This document shows positions 1 through 8,800 of a DNA stretch of 64,000 nt, in pieces (positions within the stretch are counted from its first letter, which is position 1; the number at the start of each line of letters is the position of its first letter). Source of the DNA: Treponema sp. (lineage in GTDB: Bacteria > Spirochaetota > Spirochaetia > Treponematales > Treponemataceae); contig JAAVAP010000013.1 of assembly GCA_014804005.1 (NCBI GenBank), positions 324,302-388,301 on the forward strand. The letters are read 5' to 3'. The notes beneath the pieces are model-generated. The model saw only the letters and a list, made by a program, of their open reading frames with translations. It did no database searches and had not been told where the DNA came from. The translations under genes and the position numbers were made by a program.

Positions 1-59
1 GCAGGCGTTCGCGCCCGTGCGCCCCGCATCCGCTTCAAATCCTTTGAGGTTTCGGCTAA

Positions 60-185
60 AAAGACTGTATCTTTTCGTCCGAAAGATACAGTCTTTTGGT
101 CTGAAAGATACAGTCTTTTAGGGGTAAAACATACAGTGTTTCGGACCGAAAGATACAGTCTTTTGGACGGAAAGATAGTATCTTT
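60..185. repeat. Array of six short palindromes with 22-bp period
   Basis: Six 15-bp palindromes start at 60, 82, 104, 127, 149 and 171. Five have the form AAAGA-N5-TCTTT. The fourth is AAACA-N5-TGTTT, so both arms changed together and the stem is kept. The loop is usually TACAG; it is CTGTA (its reverse complement) in the first and TAGTA in the last. Frame 1 stays open from the window edge to 336, but the repetitive composition argues against a gene. The first 60 bases show no recognisable feature. Function unknown. Confidence 0.75.
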
Positions 186-216
186 TAAACGAAGCGCGCG
201 AGCCAAAGCAAAACGC

Positions 217-241
217 AACCTGTCGGAATTTCCGACAGGTT
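217..241. repeat. Perfect 12-bp inverted repeat
   Basis: The arms AACCTGTCGGAA and TTCCGACAGGTT are separated by one base and form a perfect stem. It lies between the palindrome array and the 3' end of the leftward TIR gene. No clear T-tract follows on either strand, so a terminator role for the minus-strand operon is possible but not shown. Confidence 0.6.
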
Positions 242-325
242 TAAAAAATTATCTTATCTCAACTAAAAAATCTCTCCCACAAAATACCGTGGTTGTTGAT
301 TTTGTAGGAGAGAATCTTTGTATCT

Positions 326-796
326 CTACAAAATAGCTTTTAAGCTTTTATAGAATTGTTCTGTTGTCGAAAGTCCATGACTAAACATTTCTACAGAAGA
401 ATCTATATTTTTACGAACTTCTTGCATATGATTTTTTCTTACTTGAACATATTTTGCAATATCATCAAGAGATTTCAATCGAGGCCAGTAATCAAGATAT
501 TCTGGCAACGACACAAAATCTTGCAAGAATGTTACTGTTGGTAAATCCTGATTTGCCGCAATGCCGATTTCAAATGGAACCCACCATGAGTTCTTTGTAT
601 TTTCTGACATTACTACAAGAATATCCGAGCTATTTCTTACTATATCTTTAAGATGTTCCGTAAGAATTTTGCTGTCAGATAATAATGAATTGTCAAAAGT
701 GTCTAAATAGGCTTTTATACCATAATTATTCAATTCATTATGAATAGCATAAGCAATATCTGCATCTTTCTTTTGATGTGAAATAAATACCTTCAT
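326..796 (-). CDS. TIR-domain protein (Thoeris ThsB-like sensor)
   Basis: A 156-residue cytoplasmic protein that is almost entirely a TIR domain. It opens with MKVFISHQKKD (the usual F-I-S-H beta strand) and has WWVPFEIG at 71-78, where E76 is in the position of the catalytic glutamate of NAD-cleaving TIR enzymes. In Thoeris systems such proteins sense phage and make an NAD-derived signal that activates an effector. It begins 2 bases after the stop of the second TIR gene and is last in the operon, so co-expression with the caspase-like protein is expected. The gene is AT-rich compared with the chromosome on its right. The exact signal and trigger cannot be read from sequence. Confidence 0.82.
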   Translation of the reverse strand: MKVFISHQKKDADIAYAIHNELNNYGIKAYLDTFDNSLLSDSKILTEHLKDIVRNSSDILVVMSENTKNSWWVPFEIGIAANQDLPTVTFLQDFVSLPEYLDYWPRLKSLDDIAKYVQVRKNHMQEVRKNIDSSVEMFSHGLSTTEQFYKSLKAIL

Positions 797-798
797 TA

Positions 799-1185
799 CT
801 ACCTTGCTCCTTGAAACAACGCTTTTAAGTTATCCCATGTCCAATTATACATTTTATCACTAAAGCAGGCGTGATTGGGCCTTGCACAAGCTTTGTCAGG
901 ACGTCCGCGAAGTAAGAAATATGGTATTCCTTCTTCTTGCGCAATTGTCAATTCTGCTGTAACTCCAGATGCTGTATCCGTATGTTCACCGCACAAAACA
1001 ACAACTACATCACAACTTCTAATTCTGCGCCTTGCATTTTCTTTCCAGTTATAACTGATTGGTTCTTTTATTGACATATCAGTAATCTCAAATGGAGAAT
1101 CTGGATTTTTTGCCTGCCCGACGAGACATTCTTTTATATCATGGTCGTTGTCATAATCAAAACTTATAAATGTTCTTTTTTTCAT
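799..1185 (-). CDS. TIR-like protein, DUF1863/MTH538 type (ThsB-like)
   Basis: A 128-residue protein starting MKKRTFISFDYDND, the F-I-S-F-D-Y opening of the DUF1863 (MTH538 TIR-like) family that includes classical ThsB. C58-D59 followed by VVVVLCG and then TAELTIAQEEG (E78, candidate catalytic glutamate) fit the fold. I use the ATG at 1185, not the longer frame from 1260, because AGGAGG lies just upstream and the longer form would overlap the caspase gene. It is only distantly similar to its TIR neighbour, so the operon has two different sensors, a pattern known in Thoeris loci where each TIR widens phage recognition. Confidence 0.83.
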   Translation of the reverse strand: MKKRTFISFDYDNDHDIKECLVGQAKNPDSPFEITDMSIKEPISYNWKENARRRIRSCDVVVVLCGEHTDTASGVTAELTIAQEEGIPYFLLRGRPDKACARPNHACFSDKMYNWTWDNLKALFQGAR

Positions 1186-1199
1186 ATTTTGTTTCCTCC

Positions 1200-2168
1200 T
1201 TATATTCTTTCTTTTTGAGCAAGCATAAAATAATACTGCCCCAAAGGTGTCAACCGACAAGATTTGGATTCCATTGCCGCAAAATACATATGCTCAGTAC
1301 CTACCGGCTCAACGAGTCCGACCCGTTCTAAGCGCTGCAAAAGTTTGAATTTGTCTACATTCTCTTTTATAGCATATGGTTTTTTATAGGCATGTTTTTC
1401 CGATGGGTCATTTGTGAATTCAAAGGACGGATCAAGCAAAATGCAATCCTTTGAATTTGAAAAAAGCGTCTTCAATGCTTTTAAATCTTTACATTCAATG
1501 GGTGCTTTTACATTCCGAAGCGAAATAAATTCTTGAACATTTGTCTTGAAAACAGGTCTTTGTTCCCAACGCCCAAGTGCTTTGTCTATATAAGCATAAA
1601 CAGAACCAAGCGTTATATTTCCGAGAAGGTCAGCCGCACCGCCTTTCAGCGCCTCAATTAACAATGACGTAAAAATACCATGCCCATTGCACTCAACTGA
1701 ACATTCATTACTCTTGCTTGCCGCAAGAATAGTAACACCCTTTGCCAATTCTGCGCAATCTGCCATTAACGGATTGTTTCCCATCCCGCCGGAAAAACAA
1801 CTGTCTAAGATAACTGTCTTGTTTTTGCATTTTGACTTAGATATCCATGTTGAAATGCCAGAGAGTTTTATACCAGGAAAATTCTCAGAACAATCGGGCG
1901 TACAAAGATATTCTCCGTCATCTCTGCTTGTACCGTGACCTGAAAAGTACAACAAGGCAACTTCATCATCGCCTGAAAAAAGATCTTTGATCGCAGCCGA
2001 CACTTCATCTTTAGACTGGATGTCGTATTCTGTACGAACATCGAAATTCTTTGAATCATCTTCATTATTTTTTAATAACGAAGCTATTTCTTTCGCGTCA
2101 TTTACACAACCATGTAAAGGCGAATTTGGATAATTATTTATTCCAATAACCAGGGCTTTCTTTCCCAT
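1200..2168 (-). CDS. Caspase-like protease (peptidase C14), putative Thoeris effector
   Basis: A 322-residue protein. Residues 1-220 form a caspase/metacaspase domain: ALVIGINNY at the start, catalytic His in YFSGHG (H78) and catalytic Cys in LDSCFSGG (C124). Residues about 230-322 are an extra C-terminal region with a possible winged-helix look near the end and no obvious transmembrane segment. AAGGAGA precedes the ATG. Caspase-like effectors activated by a TIR-made nucleotide signal have been described as a Thoeris type (type IV). The C-terminal region would be the natural signal-binding part, which is inference. Its neighbours are a 57-residue basic protein upstream and two TIR genes downstream, spaced as one operon. 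Confidence 0.85.
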   Translation of the reverse strand: MGKKALVIGINNYPNSPLHGCVNDAKEIASLLKNNEDDSKNFDVRTEYDIQSKDEVSAAIKDLFSGDDEVALLYFSGHGTSRDDGEYLCTPDCSENFPGIKLSGISTWISKSKCKNKTVILDSCFSGGMGNNPLMADCAELAKGVTILAASKSNECSVECNGHGIFTSLLIEALKGGAADLLGNITLGSVYAYIDKALGRWEQRPVFKTNVQEFISLRNVKAPIECKDLKALKTLFSNSKDCILLDPSFEFTNDPSEKHAYKKPYAIKENVDKFKLLQRLERVGLVEPVGTEHMYFAAMESKSCRLTPLGQYYFMLAQKERI

Positions 2169-2195
2169 TTTTGATTCTCCTTAAAAATACAAATT

Positions 2196-2229
2196 CCTAC
2201 CTTGCTTTTTTTCTTACTAGCAAGGTAGG
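2196..2229 (-). promoter_or_regulatory. Hairpin between small ORF and caspase gene
   Basis: CCTACCTTGC and GCAAGGTAGG form a perfect 10-bp stem around a 14-base loop, inside the presumed operon between the small basic gene and the caspase gene. No U-tract follows in the minus direction, so it is not a clear terminator. It could protect mRNA or lower expression of the protease relative to the upstream small protein. Confidence 0.45.
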
Positions 2230-2246
2230 CAGATGAACAAGAAAAA

Positions 2247-2420
2247 TTACTTTTCCTTGCGAACGCCTTTAAATGGCGTTCCGTCTTGCTTGACATCCAT
2301 AAAACGACCAGTATCAGCATCACGTTTTACATACAGACCAGTCTTTGGATTCTGCACCTGCGAACGTCTGCGCACGGCTCCGTTTCTACGGTTGTCACCA
2401 ACCGGCGGATTTGTTGCCAT
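2247..2420 (-). CDS. Small basic protein, first gene of caspase/TIR operon
   Basis: A 57-residue, strongly basic protein starting MATNPPVGDNRRNG, with a central NPKTGLYVKRDADTGRF segment and the ending KGVRKEK. I choose the ATG at 2420 because a perfect AAGGAGG lies 7 bases upstream; the frame is open to 2465. No transmembrane segment or known catalytic motif is visible. I do not know its function. Its place at the head of a caspase-TIR-TIR operon suggests a partner, substrate or inhibitor of the protease. Confidence 0.7.
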   Translation of the reverse strand: MATNPPVGDNRRNGAVRRRSQVQNPKTGLYVKRDADTGRFMDVKQDGTPFKGVRKEK

Positions 2421-2734
2421 AGCCTTCCTCCTTAATACATGAAGCGGGAAACATCTGTATGGCATTGTATTTTCAAGAAATAACTGATAAAATTATTCTA
2501 CGCTTTTTGAAAATATCTGCCAAGCAGATGTTTCTTTTATAACCCCAAGCTGTTGCTTGGGGTTATTTGTTGTAGGTGGCATTAGTGAAAGTCACTGTGT
2601 TTCCACCTACTATGAAAATAATAACACTGCCTTAAAAAGTCAAGCGAATTTTGCAAAAATTGTGCAAAATTATTAAATCTTATTGTCATTTTAGCCGATA
2701 TTGTATATATTAAATATCAGATAGGGGCAAAATC
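2421..2734. other. Divergent intergenic region with two hairpins
   Basis: This separates the leftward caspase/TIR operon from the rightward RloA/RloB pair. It holds a perfect 12-bp stem with a 4-base loop (2539-2566, arms ATAACCCCAAGC and GCTTGGGGTTAT). A second nested hairpin follows: GTAGGTGG at 2572 pairs with CCACCTAC at 2603, and AGTGA pairs with TCACT inside it. The two hairpins could belong to a small RNA or to the leader of the minus-strand operon. No coding sequence is evident. Confidence 0.5.
2683..2711 (+). promoter_or_regulatory. Promoter of the RloA/RloB-like pair
   Basis: TTGTCA (2683-2688), a 17-base spacer and TATATT (2706-2711) fit a housekeeping sigma promoter. The ATG of the ATPase follows at 2735 with AGGGGC as ribosome-binding site. 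Confidence 0.5.
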
Positions 2735-4033
2735 ATGTTATTAGAATTCGAAACAGAAAATTACAAATCATTAAAAGACAGGATAAAATTTTCCATGATT
2801 CCCGCGCCAAAACAGAAAGGGCTTGATTTTAGCATTCTTCATAAAAAAATAGAAAAAAAAGAATACAAGGCATTGTCAAGCGCGGTTGTCTACGGTCCGA
2901 ACGCGGCAGGCAAAACAAATATTATCGGCGCAATGCAGACTTTTAAGAATATTGTCCTGCGGGGAAACATACGCAATTCTCTTTCAAGCGTTTCTCCCAA
3001 TGCCGCGGATTATGCATTGGAATTGATTCCGAACAATTCGTTGAAAGACAAAAAAAACGTTTTCTTCTCAATACGGTTTGTACACAGAGAATTGATTATA
3101 AAGTATTCCATGCTCTTGGATTTAGGAAGATTTTTGGAAAAAGATTATGACCGAAACGTTGTGGAAGAGATTTTGGAAATAAACGGAAAGACATTGTTTA
3201 GCCGAATTAACAATGAATTGAAAATTGAAAATATAATTTTTTTTGATTCCTATTTCATTTCGGGCTTCAAGAAAGATTTTAAAACGCTTCTGCCATTCTT
3301 AAAAACGAGCCTAAAAAAAGACGAGTTGTTTTTGATGAATGGATTCAGGACAATCGTCAGTTCTGCATTGACAGAAATCATCTCCGACTATTTTGACAAC
3401 TATCTGAAAACCGTCTATCGGGCAGACACGTTGTATACCGCGCCTATTTTTGATTCCAAAACTATAATCGACGAACATCTTAATGAAGCGGCTTCCAAAT
3501 TTGGAGTTAATTCCAACAAACTAGTTTATGTGAAAAATAAAAAAGGCGAAACTCCTCCTATTCTTTGCTCTGTTATGCCGAATAAGATTCCAATACCTTC
3601 TGAAATTTTTGAATCCTATGGAACGGTAAGATTCGTAAATTTGTTTCCGCTTATTGCAGACACTTTGCAAAGAGGAGCGACATTGATTGTCGATGAATTT
3701 GATTCGTCAATTCATCCCAGAGCGATTATGGACATAATTACCATTTTTCACAATGACGATGTGAATACCAATCATGCCCAGCTTATTTTCAATACCCATA
3801 ATCCTCTTTATTTGAACAACAACCTTTTCCGCCGAGACGAAATAAAATTCATAGACAGGGATGACAAAACAAAATGCAGCCGCCATTATTCCCTCTCTGA
3901 TTTTGGCACAAAAGGAACTAACGCACGAAAGGGGAAGGATTACATGAATAATTATTTTATGGACGAATATGGAGCAATTCGCGATATTGATTTTAGCGAT
4001 TTGTTCGCTGAAATTATCAAGGGAAGCAAATGA
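2735..4033 (+). CDS. RloA-like AAA ATPase (abortive-infection type)
   Basis: A 432-residue ATPase of the AAA_21/RloA type. It starts LLEFETENYKSLKD, the usual opening of SMC/RecF-like ATPases, with Walker A GPNAAGKT at 54-61 and Walker B LIVDEFDSSIHP in the C-terminal third, followed by the conserved H-N-P. RloA proteins occur inside type I restriction loci and pair with RloB; the related AbiL pair gives abortive infection in lactococci. Its stop overlaps the RloB-like start by 4 bases (ATGA), so the two are translationally coupled. AT-rich and probably acquired with the island. Confidence 0.82.
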   Translation: MLLEFETENYKSLKDRIKFSMIPAPKQKGLDFSILHKKIEKKEYKALSSAVVYGPNAAGKTNIIGAMQTFKNIVLRGNIRNSLSSVSPNAADYALELIPNNSLKDKKNVFFSIRFVHRELIIKYSMLLDLGRFLEKDYDRNVVEEILEINGKTLFSRINNELKIENIIFFDSYFISGFKKDFKTLLPFLKTSLKKDELFLMNGFRTIVSSALTEIISDYFDNYLKTVYRADTLYTAPIFDSKTIIDEHLNEAASKFGVNSNKLVYVKNKKGETPPILCSVMPNKIPIPSEIFESYGTVRFVNLFPLIADTLQRGATLIVDEFDSSIHPRAIMDIITIFHNDDVNTNHAQLIFNTHNPLYLNNNLFRRDEIKFIDRDDKTKCSRHYSLSDFGTKGTNARKGKDYMNNYFMDEYGAIRDIDFSDLFAEIIKGSK

Positions 4034-4677
4034 GCGAGAGAAGAAACATAAAATATTTCTTTTCGGTTGAAGGCGAAACAGAACTTTTGTACTTCCAACG
4101 TCTCAAAGAACTGATTCTTGCAGAAAATAAAAGAATTTCAAATCCTGTCATTCGTGCGGAAAAACTTTCGCCTTCGAGATTTGCAAAAAAGCTGTCCTTG
4201 ATTCGCCCGTGTACAATTACCGCTGTTTATGATGTAGAAGATGATGACGCGGAACATCGGCTGCATTTTGAAAACATACTAAAAGAAATGCAGCTCGCCG
4301 GAAAATCTGGCAAATCAATAAAATACGAACTGGGGTATTCGAATATTGACTTTGAACTATGGTTGATTCTGCATAAGAAGGATTTGTTTGGTTCTATCGG
4401 AAACAAGAAACAGTACCTGTCTCATATAAATAAAAGTTTCGGAACACAATTTGCCGGCCTAAAGGAATACAAGGAAGCGCGTTGTTTTTCGCAGATTCTC
4501 TCACAAATTTCATTGCAAGACGTGAAAACAGCTATTGCGCGCGCCGAAAAAATTACAAAGCAACGCGTTTCTGAAAGCTCGCCAACTAAATCATCGGGAT
4601 ATGAATGGTTCACAAAAAATCCGTCTTTGTCTATCCACATAGCGGTTAAAAAAATCCTTGTTGAGTGCGGAGTGTAA
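4030..4677 (+). CDS. RloB-like protein (TOPRIM-type putative nuclease)
   Basis: A 215-residue RloB-family protein. FSVEGETELLYF near the N-terminus carries the acidic motif of TOPRIM-like folds. AVYDVEDDD in the middle is the second acidic cluster, and NIDFELWLILH is a family signature. The likely role is the toxic or nucleolytic partner that the RloA-like ATPase controls during phage attack. Start at 4030 overlaps the ATPase stop. No cleavage substrate can be read from sequence. Confidence 0.8.
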   Translation: MSERRNIKYFFSVEGETELLYFQRLKELILAENKRISNPVIRAEKLSPSRFAKKLSLIRPCTITAVYDVEDDDAEHRLHFENILKEMQLAGKSGKSIKYELGYSNIDFELWLILHKKDLFGSIGNKKQYLSHINKSFGTQFAGLKEYKEARCFSQILSQISLQDVKTAIARAEKITKQRVSESSPTKSSGYEWFTKNPSLSIHIAVKKILVECGV

Positions 4678-4747
4678 ATCTTTTGTGTCCAAACTTATGG
4701 ACTGCGGAAACCTGTTTCGGTGTGCGCACAACTTCCCTATATGCACA

Positions 4748-4802
4748 AATTATCCGATTTTTTGTGCATGTCTTGACAATATGCACAAAAAATCGGATAA
4801 TT
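4748..4802 (+). promoter_or_regulatory. fic promoter inside a 22-bp inverted repeat operator
   Basis: Two perfect 22-base arms (4748-4769 and 4781-4802) flank an 11-base centre. TTGACA (4773-4778) starts in the centre, the spacer is 17 bases, and GATAAT (4796-4801) lies in the right arm. A dimeric regulator bound here would block RNA polymerase. An extra half site ATGCACAAA sits at 4741-4749. Transcription should start about 3 bases before the fic ATG, giving an almost leaderless mRNA. The HTH domain of Fic itself is a candidate repressor. Confidence 0.75.
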
Positions 4803-4810
4803 AGATAAAA

Positions 4811-5866
4811 ATGACGAAGCTTCCTTATAGTTTCAATTTTGACGATGCGGATGTTCTCAAGGCGCTCGTAAGGGCAAACCATGTGTTGGGGCAGCTCAAC
4901 GGAGCTATCAATCTTTTGCCGAATCCGTATGTCATTTTCAATGCCATCACGCTTGGGGAGGCGAAGGAGTCTTCCGAGATCGAAAACATCGTCACTACGT
5001 TCGACGAGATTTTCAAGGAAATGAGCCTTTCAAAGACTGATCCCGCGTCAAAGGAAGTCCTGAATTATCGCCAGGCAATGCTGAAAGGATATGAACTTGT
5101 GCGGGAAAACGGCTTTATATCCGCAAACCACATCATTCAGATTCATCATATCGTCGAGCCGGAAACCGGAGACGTGAGAAAACTTCCCGGCACTGTAATT
5201 ATGAACACAAAGACGGGCGAAATCGTCCACACGCCGCCGCAGAATTACGAGGAAATAATCGACTACCTTTCCAATCTGGAAAAATATATGAACGATCCGG
5301 AACTTGAGGACACCGATCCTGTCCTGAAAATGGCGATCATTCATTTTCAGTTCGAGTCGATTCATCCTTTCTATGACGGGAACGGCCGCACCGGGCGCAT
5401 GCTCAACATCCTTTATCTTACGCTCGCCAAAAAACTTGACATTCCGATTCTCTATCTGAGCAAGTACATAAACCAAAACAGAAGCCGGTATTATGAAACG
5501 CTCAACGCCGCTCAGGAAAGTGTTGAAAATTTCAAGGCGTACCTTCTGTTCATGATTCGGGGCGTATGCGAGATGTCGGATTTTACGTTGAAATTCATCA
5601 ATTCCTTCATCGGGACAATGGACGAAGCCTCGCGAATCATAAAAGAACGGTGTCCGAAAATCCATTCGCAGGAATTGGTCGAGCATTTGTTTTTTGACTT
5701 TTATACGAAGAACGATTATCTGTGCGAAAAGCTCGGAATCTCAAGGAACACCGCAAGCAAATATCTTCATGAACTGTCAGTCGCCGGCGTTCTGATAGAA
5801 GAAAAAATCGGAAAAAACAAATTATACAAGAACGCTTTTTTATACAACCTGATAAGACTTTGGTAA
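4811..5866 (+). CDS. Fic family protein with N-terminal inhibitory motif and HTH
   Basis: A 351-residue Fic-fold protein, probably an AMP-transferase. The active-site motif HPFYDGNGRTGR lies at 185-196 (catalytic H185). SSEIEN at 54-59 matches the inhibitory helix motif S-x-x-x-E-N, so the protein is a self-inhibited class II Fic. The last 70 residues look like a winged helix (LCEKLGISRNTASKYLHEL), typical of stand-alone Fic/HTH proteins. It ends 16 bases before hsdR; Fic genes often sit inside type I restriction operons. No Shine-Dalgarno sequence precedes the ATG, in line with the promoter position. Target unknown. Confidence 0.88.
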   Translation: MTKLPYSFNFDDADVLKALVRANHVLGQLNGAINLLPNPYVIFNAITLGEAKESSEIENIVTTFDEIFKEMSLSKTDPASKEVLNYRQAMLKGYELVRENGFISANHIIQIHHIVEPETGDVRKLPGTVIMNTKTGEIVHTPPQNYEEIIDYLSNLEKYMNDPELEDTDPVLKMAIIHFQFESIHPFYDGNGRTGRMLNILYLTLAKKLDIPILYLSKYINQNRSRYYETLNAAQESVENFKAYLLFMIRGVCEMSDFTLKFINSFIGTMDEASRIIKERCPKIHSQELVEHLFFDFYTKNDYLCEKLGISRNTASKYLHELSVAGVLIEEKIGKNKLYKNAFLYNLIRLW

Positions 5867-5881
5867 AGCGGGGAGATTTTT

Positions 5882-8800
5882 ATGTCGGTATATTCAGAAG
5901 CCTCTTACGAAAACGCGATAATGGAACTGTTCGCCACCGCGCTCGGCTATGAGCGCGTCTACGGGCCGGACATCGAGCGCGACTGGCATTCCCCGCTGTA
6001 CGAGCCTGTCCTGGAAGATTCGATCCGCCGCATAAATCCGAAGGCTTCCGGCGCGGCAATCGGCGAGGCGTTGCAGAAAGTCCGCCGATTCGAGAACGCC
6101 GGGCTTGCGCAGAAAAACGCGCTCTTCATGGAATATCTTCAGAACGGCATCGAAGTTTCCTATCCGCAAAACGGCGAGCAGAAGTCCGAAATCGTCTACC
6201 TTGCCGACTATGCCGCCCCCGAAAACAATTCGTTCATCGTCGCGAACCAGTGGACTTTCATCGAGAACTCGAACAAGCGGCCCGACATCCTCATTTTCCT
6301 GAACGGGCTTCCGGTCTGCCTTTTCGAGCTGAAGTCCCCAAGCCGCGAGCAGACGGACGCGAGCGAAGCCTACGCGCAGATCCGCAACTACATGCATGAA
6401 ATTCCTTCGATGTTCATCTACAACTGCATTTGCGTGATGAGCGACCAGCTGACTTCCAAGGCGGGCACGATCACTTCGGGCGAGGACCGCTTCATGGAGT
6501 GGAAGACGAAGGACGGGAACACGGAATCGCAAAGCGTCGCCGATTTCACGACGTTCTTTGAGGGCATGTTCCAAAAGGAACGGCTGCTCGACATCATAAA
6601 GAATTTCATCTGCTTTGACAACGACGGCGGCAAAACAGGCAAAAAAATCCTCGCGGGCTACCATCAGTATTTCGCCGTCCGCAAGGCGGTGGAGCGGACG
6701 AAACTCGCGGTGGGCGGCGATGGAAAGATCGGCGTGTTCTGGCACACGCAGGGCAGCGGAAAGTCGCTTTCCATGGTGTTCTACGCGCACCTGCTCCAGT
6801 CCGCGCTCGAAAGCCCGACCATAGTCGTCATCACGGACAGGAACGATTTGGACAATCAGCTTTACGGACAGTTCGCGCGGTGCAAGGATTTCCTGCGGCA
6901 GTCGCCCGTTCAGGCGGAAAGCCGCGCGCACCTGAAATCGCTCCTCGAAGGCAGGAAGGCAAACGGAATCATCTTTACGACGATGCAGAAATTCGAGGAA
7001 GGCGACGGCGCGTTGAGCGAACGGCGGAACGTCATCGTCATGGCGGACGAGGCGCACCGGGGGCATTACGGGCTTGCCGAAAGACCCAAAATTTTGCGCG
7101 ACGAGCAGGGAAACAGATTCGACCGCCTTGCGATCGGGACTGCCCGGATTATCCGCGACAGCCTCCCGAACGCGAGCTACATCGGCTTTACGGGAACGCC
7201 GATTTCGCGCGAGGACCGCAGCACGGTCGAAGTGTTCGGCGACTACATCGACATTTACGACATGACGCAGGCAGTGCAGGACGGCGCGACGCGCCCCGTT
7301 TATTACGAAAGCCGCGTCATCAAGCTCAATTTGGACGACAAAGTGCTCGCCCGGATCGATGCCGAATACAGCGCGCTCGCGCAGAACGCCGCCGAGGAAG
7401 CCATCGAAAAAAGCAAGCGCGAGCTTGGCACGATGGAAGAAATCCTCGGCAACGAAAAGACAATCAATTCGCTTGTCGAGGACATTCTGAGCCATTACGA
7501 AAACGAGCGTCAGCATCTGTACACGGGAAAGGCGATGATAGTCGCGTACAGCCGCGCCATCGCCATGAAAATCTTTGACCGCATACTTGAATTGCGTCCG
7601 TCCTGGGCGGGATGTGCATCGCAGGTTGCCGCCGACGGAAAACAAATCACCGTTCCCGGCGAGGACGCGCGCGTTGCCGTCGTGATGACCGAAAGCAACA
7701 AAGATCCCGAAGCATGGCGGGCAATCATCGGGAACAGGCGGCAGAGGGAAGAACTCGCAAAGCGATTCAAGGACGACAAAAGCCCGCTCAAGATTGCGAT
7801 CGTCGTCGATATGTGGCTCACGGGATTCGACGTGCCCTCCCTTGCGACGATGTACGTCTACAAGCCGATGGAAAGCGCGAACCTCATGCAGGCGATCGCC
7901 CGCGTCAACCGCGTTTTCGAGGACAAGGAAGGCGGGCTTGTCGTCGATTATATCGGCATCGCGAGCGCGCTCAAACAGGCGATGAACGACTACACCGTCC
8001 GCGACCGCAAGAATTACGGCGAAATGGACATCGCAAAACAGGCGTATCCCAAATTCCTTGAAAAGCTCGAAGTCTGCCGCGACCTCTTTTTCGGCTACGA
8101 CTATTCGCACTTTTACGGCGGCTCCGACTTGCAGCGCGGGGAAACGATAAGCGGCGCGGTGGGCTTTATCGTCGCCCCGATCAAAGAAGAAAAAAAGCAG
8201 GCGTTCATAAAAGAATCGCTGATGCTGAGACAGGCCCTTTCGCTCTGCTCTTCCATGGTGGAGCAGGACATGAGGCTCGAAGCCGCCTTTTTTGAGGCGG
8301 TCCGCGTCATGGTGATGCGCATTCTGTACAGTTCGGAAGACAAAAAATTCTCGCTCAAAGAAATCAACGAGCGGATAAACGAACTTCTGAAACAGTCGAT
8401 AAAATCAGACGGCGTGATAAACCTTTTTTCCGACATCGGCGAAACGATAAGCCTGTTCGACGCGGCATTCCTTGAGAACATTTCCAAGATGAAAGAAAAA
8501 AATCTCGCCGTCGAACTGCTCAAAAAACTGATAAACGAGCAGGTAAAGGTTTACAAGCGCACGAACCTCGTAAAGTCGGAAGAATTCAGCGAGCGCATTC
8601 GGCAGACCTTGAACCGCTACCTGAACGGCATGCTGACGAACGAGGAAGTCATTCAGGAGCTTCTCAAACTCGCGCAGGAAATGCTCCGCGCGAACGGGCA
8701 GGGAGAAAAACTCGGACTCAACGACGAGGAACTCGCGTTCTACGACGCGCTGACAAAGCCCGAGGCGGTAAAGGATTTCTATTCAAACGAGGAGCTTATC

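Noticed and set aside
136..336. 66-residue plus-strand frame over the palindrome array
   Set aside because: No ribosome-binding site; composition follows the repeat units, and the frame extends past the window edge without a recognisable protein.
2539..2610. Possible retron msr/msd RNA
   Set aside because: Hairpins are suggestive but no reverse transcriptase gene lies in the window.
5894..8110. 738-residue frame antisense to hsdR
   Set aside because: Shadow frame of a high-GC gene; low-complexity Arg/Val/Asp-rich product and no start signals.
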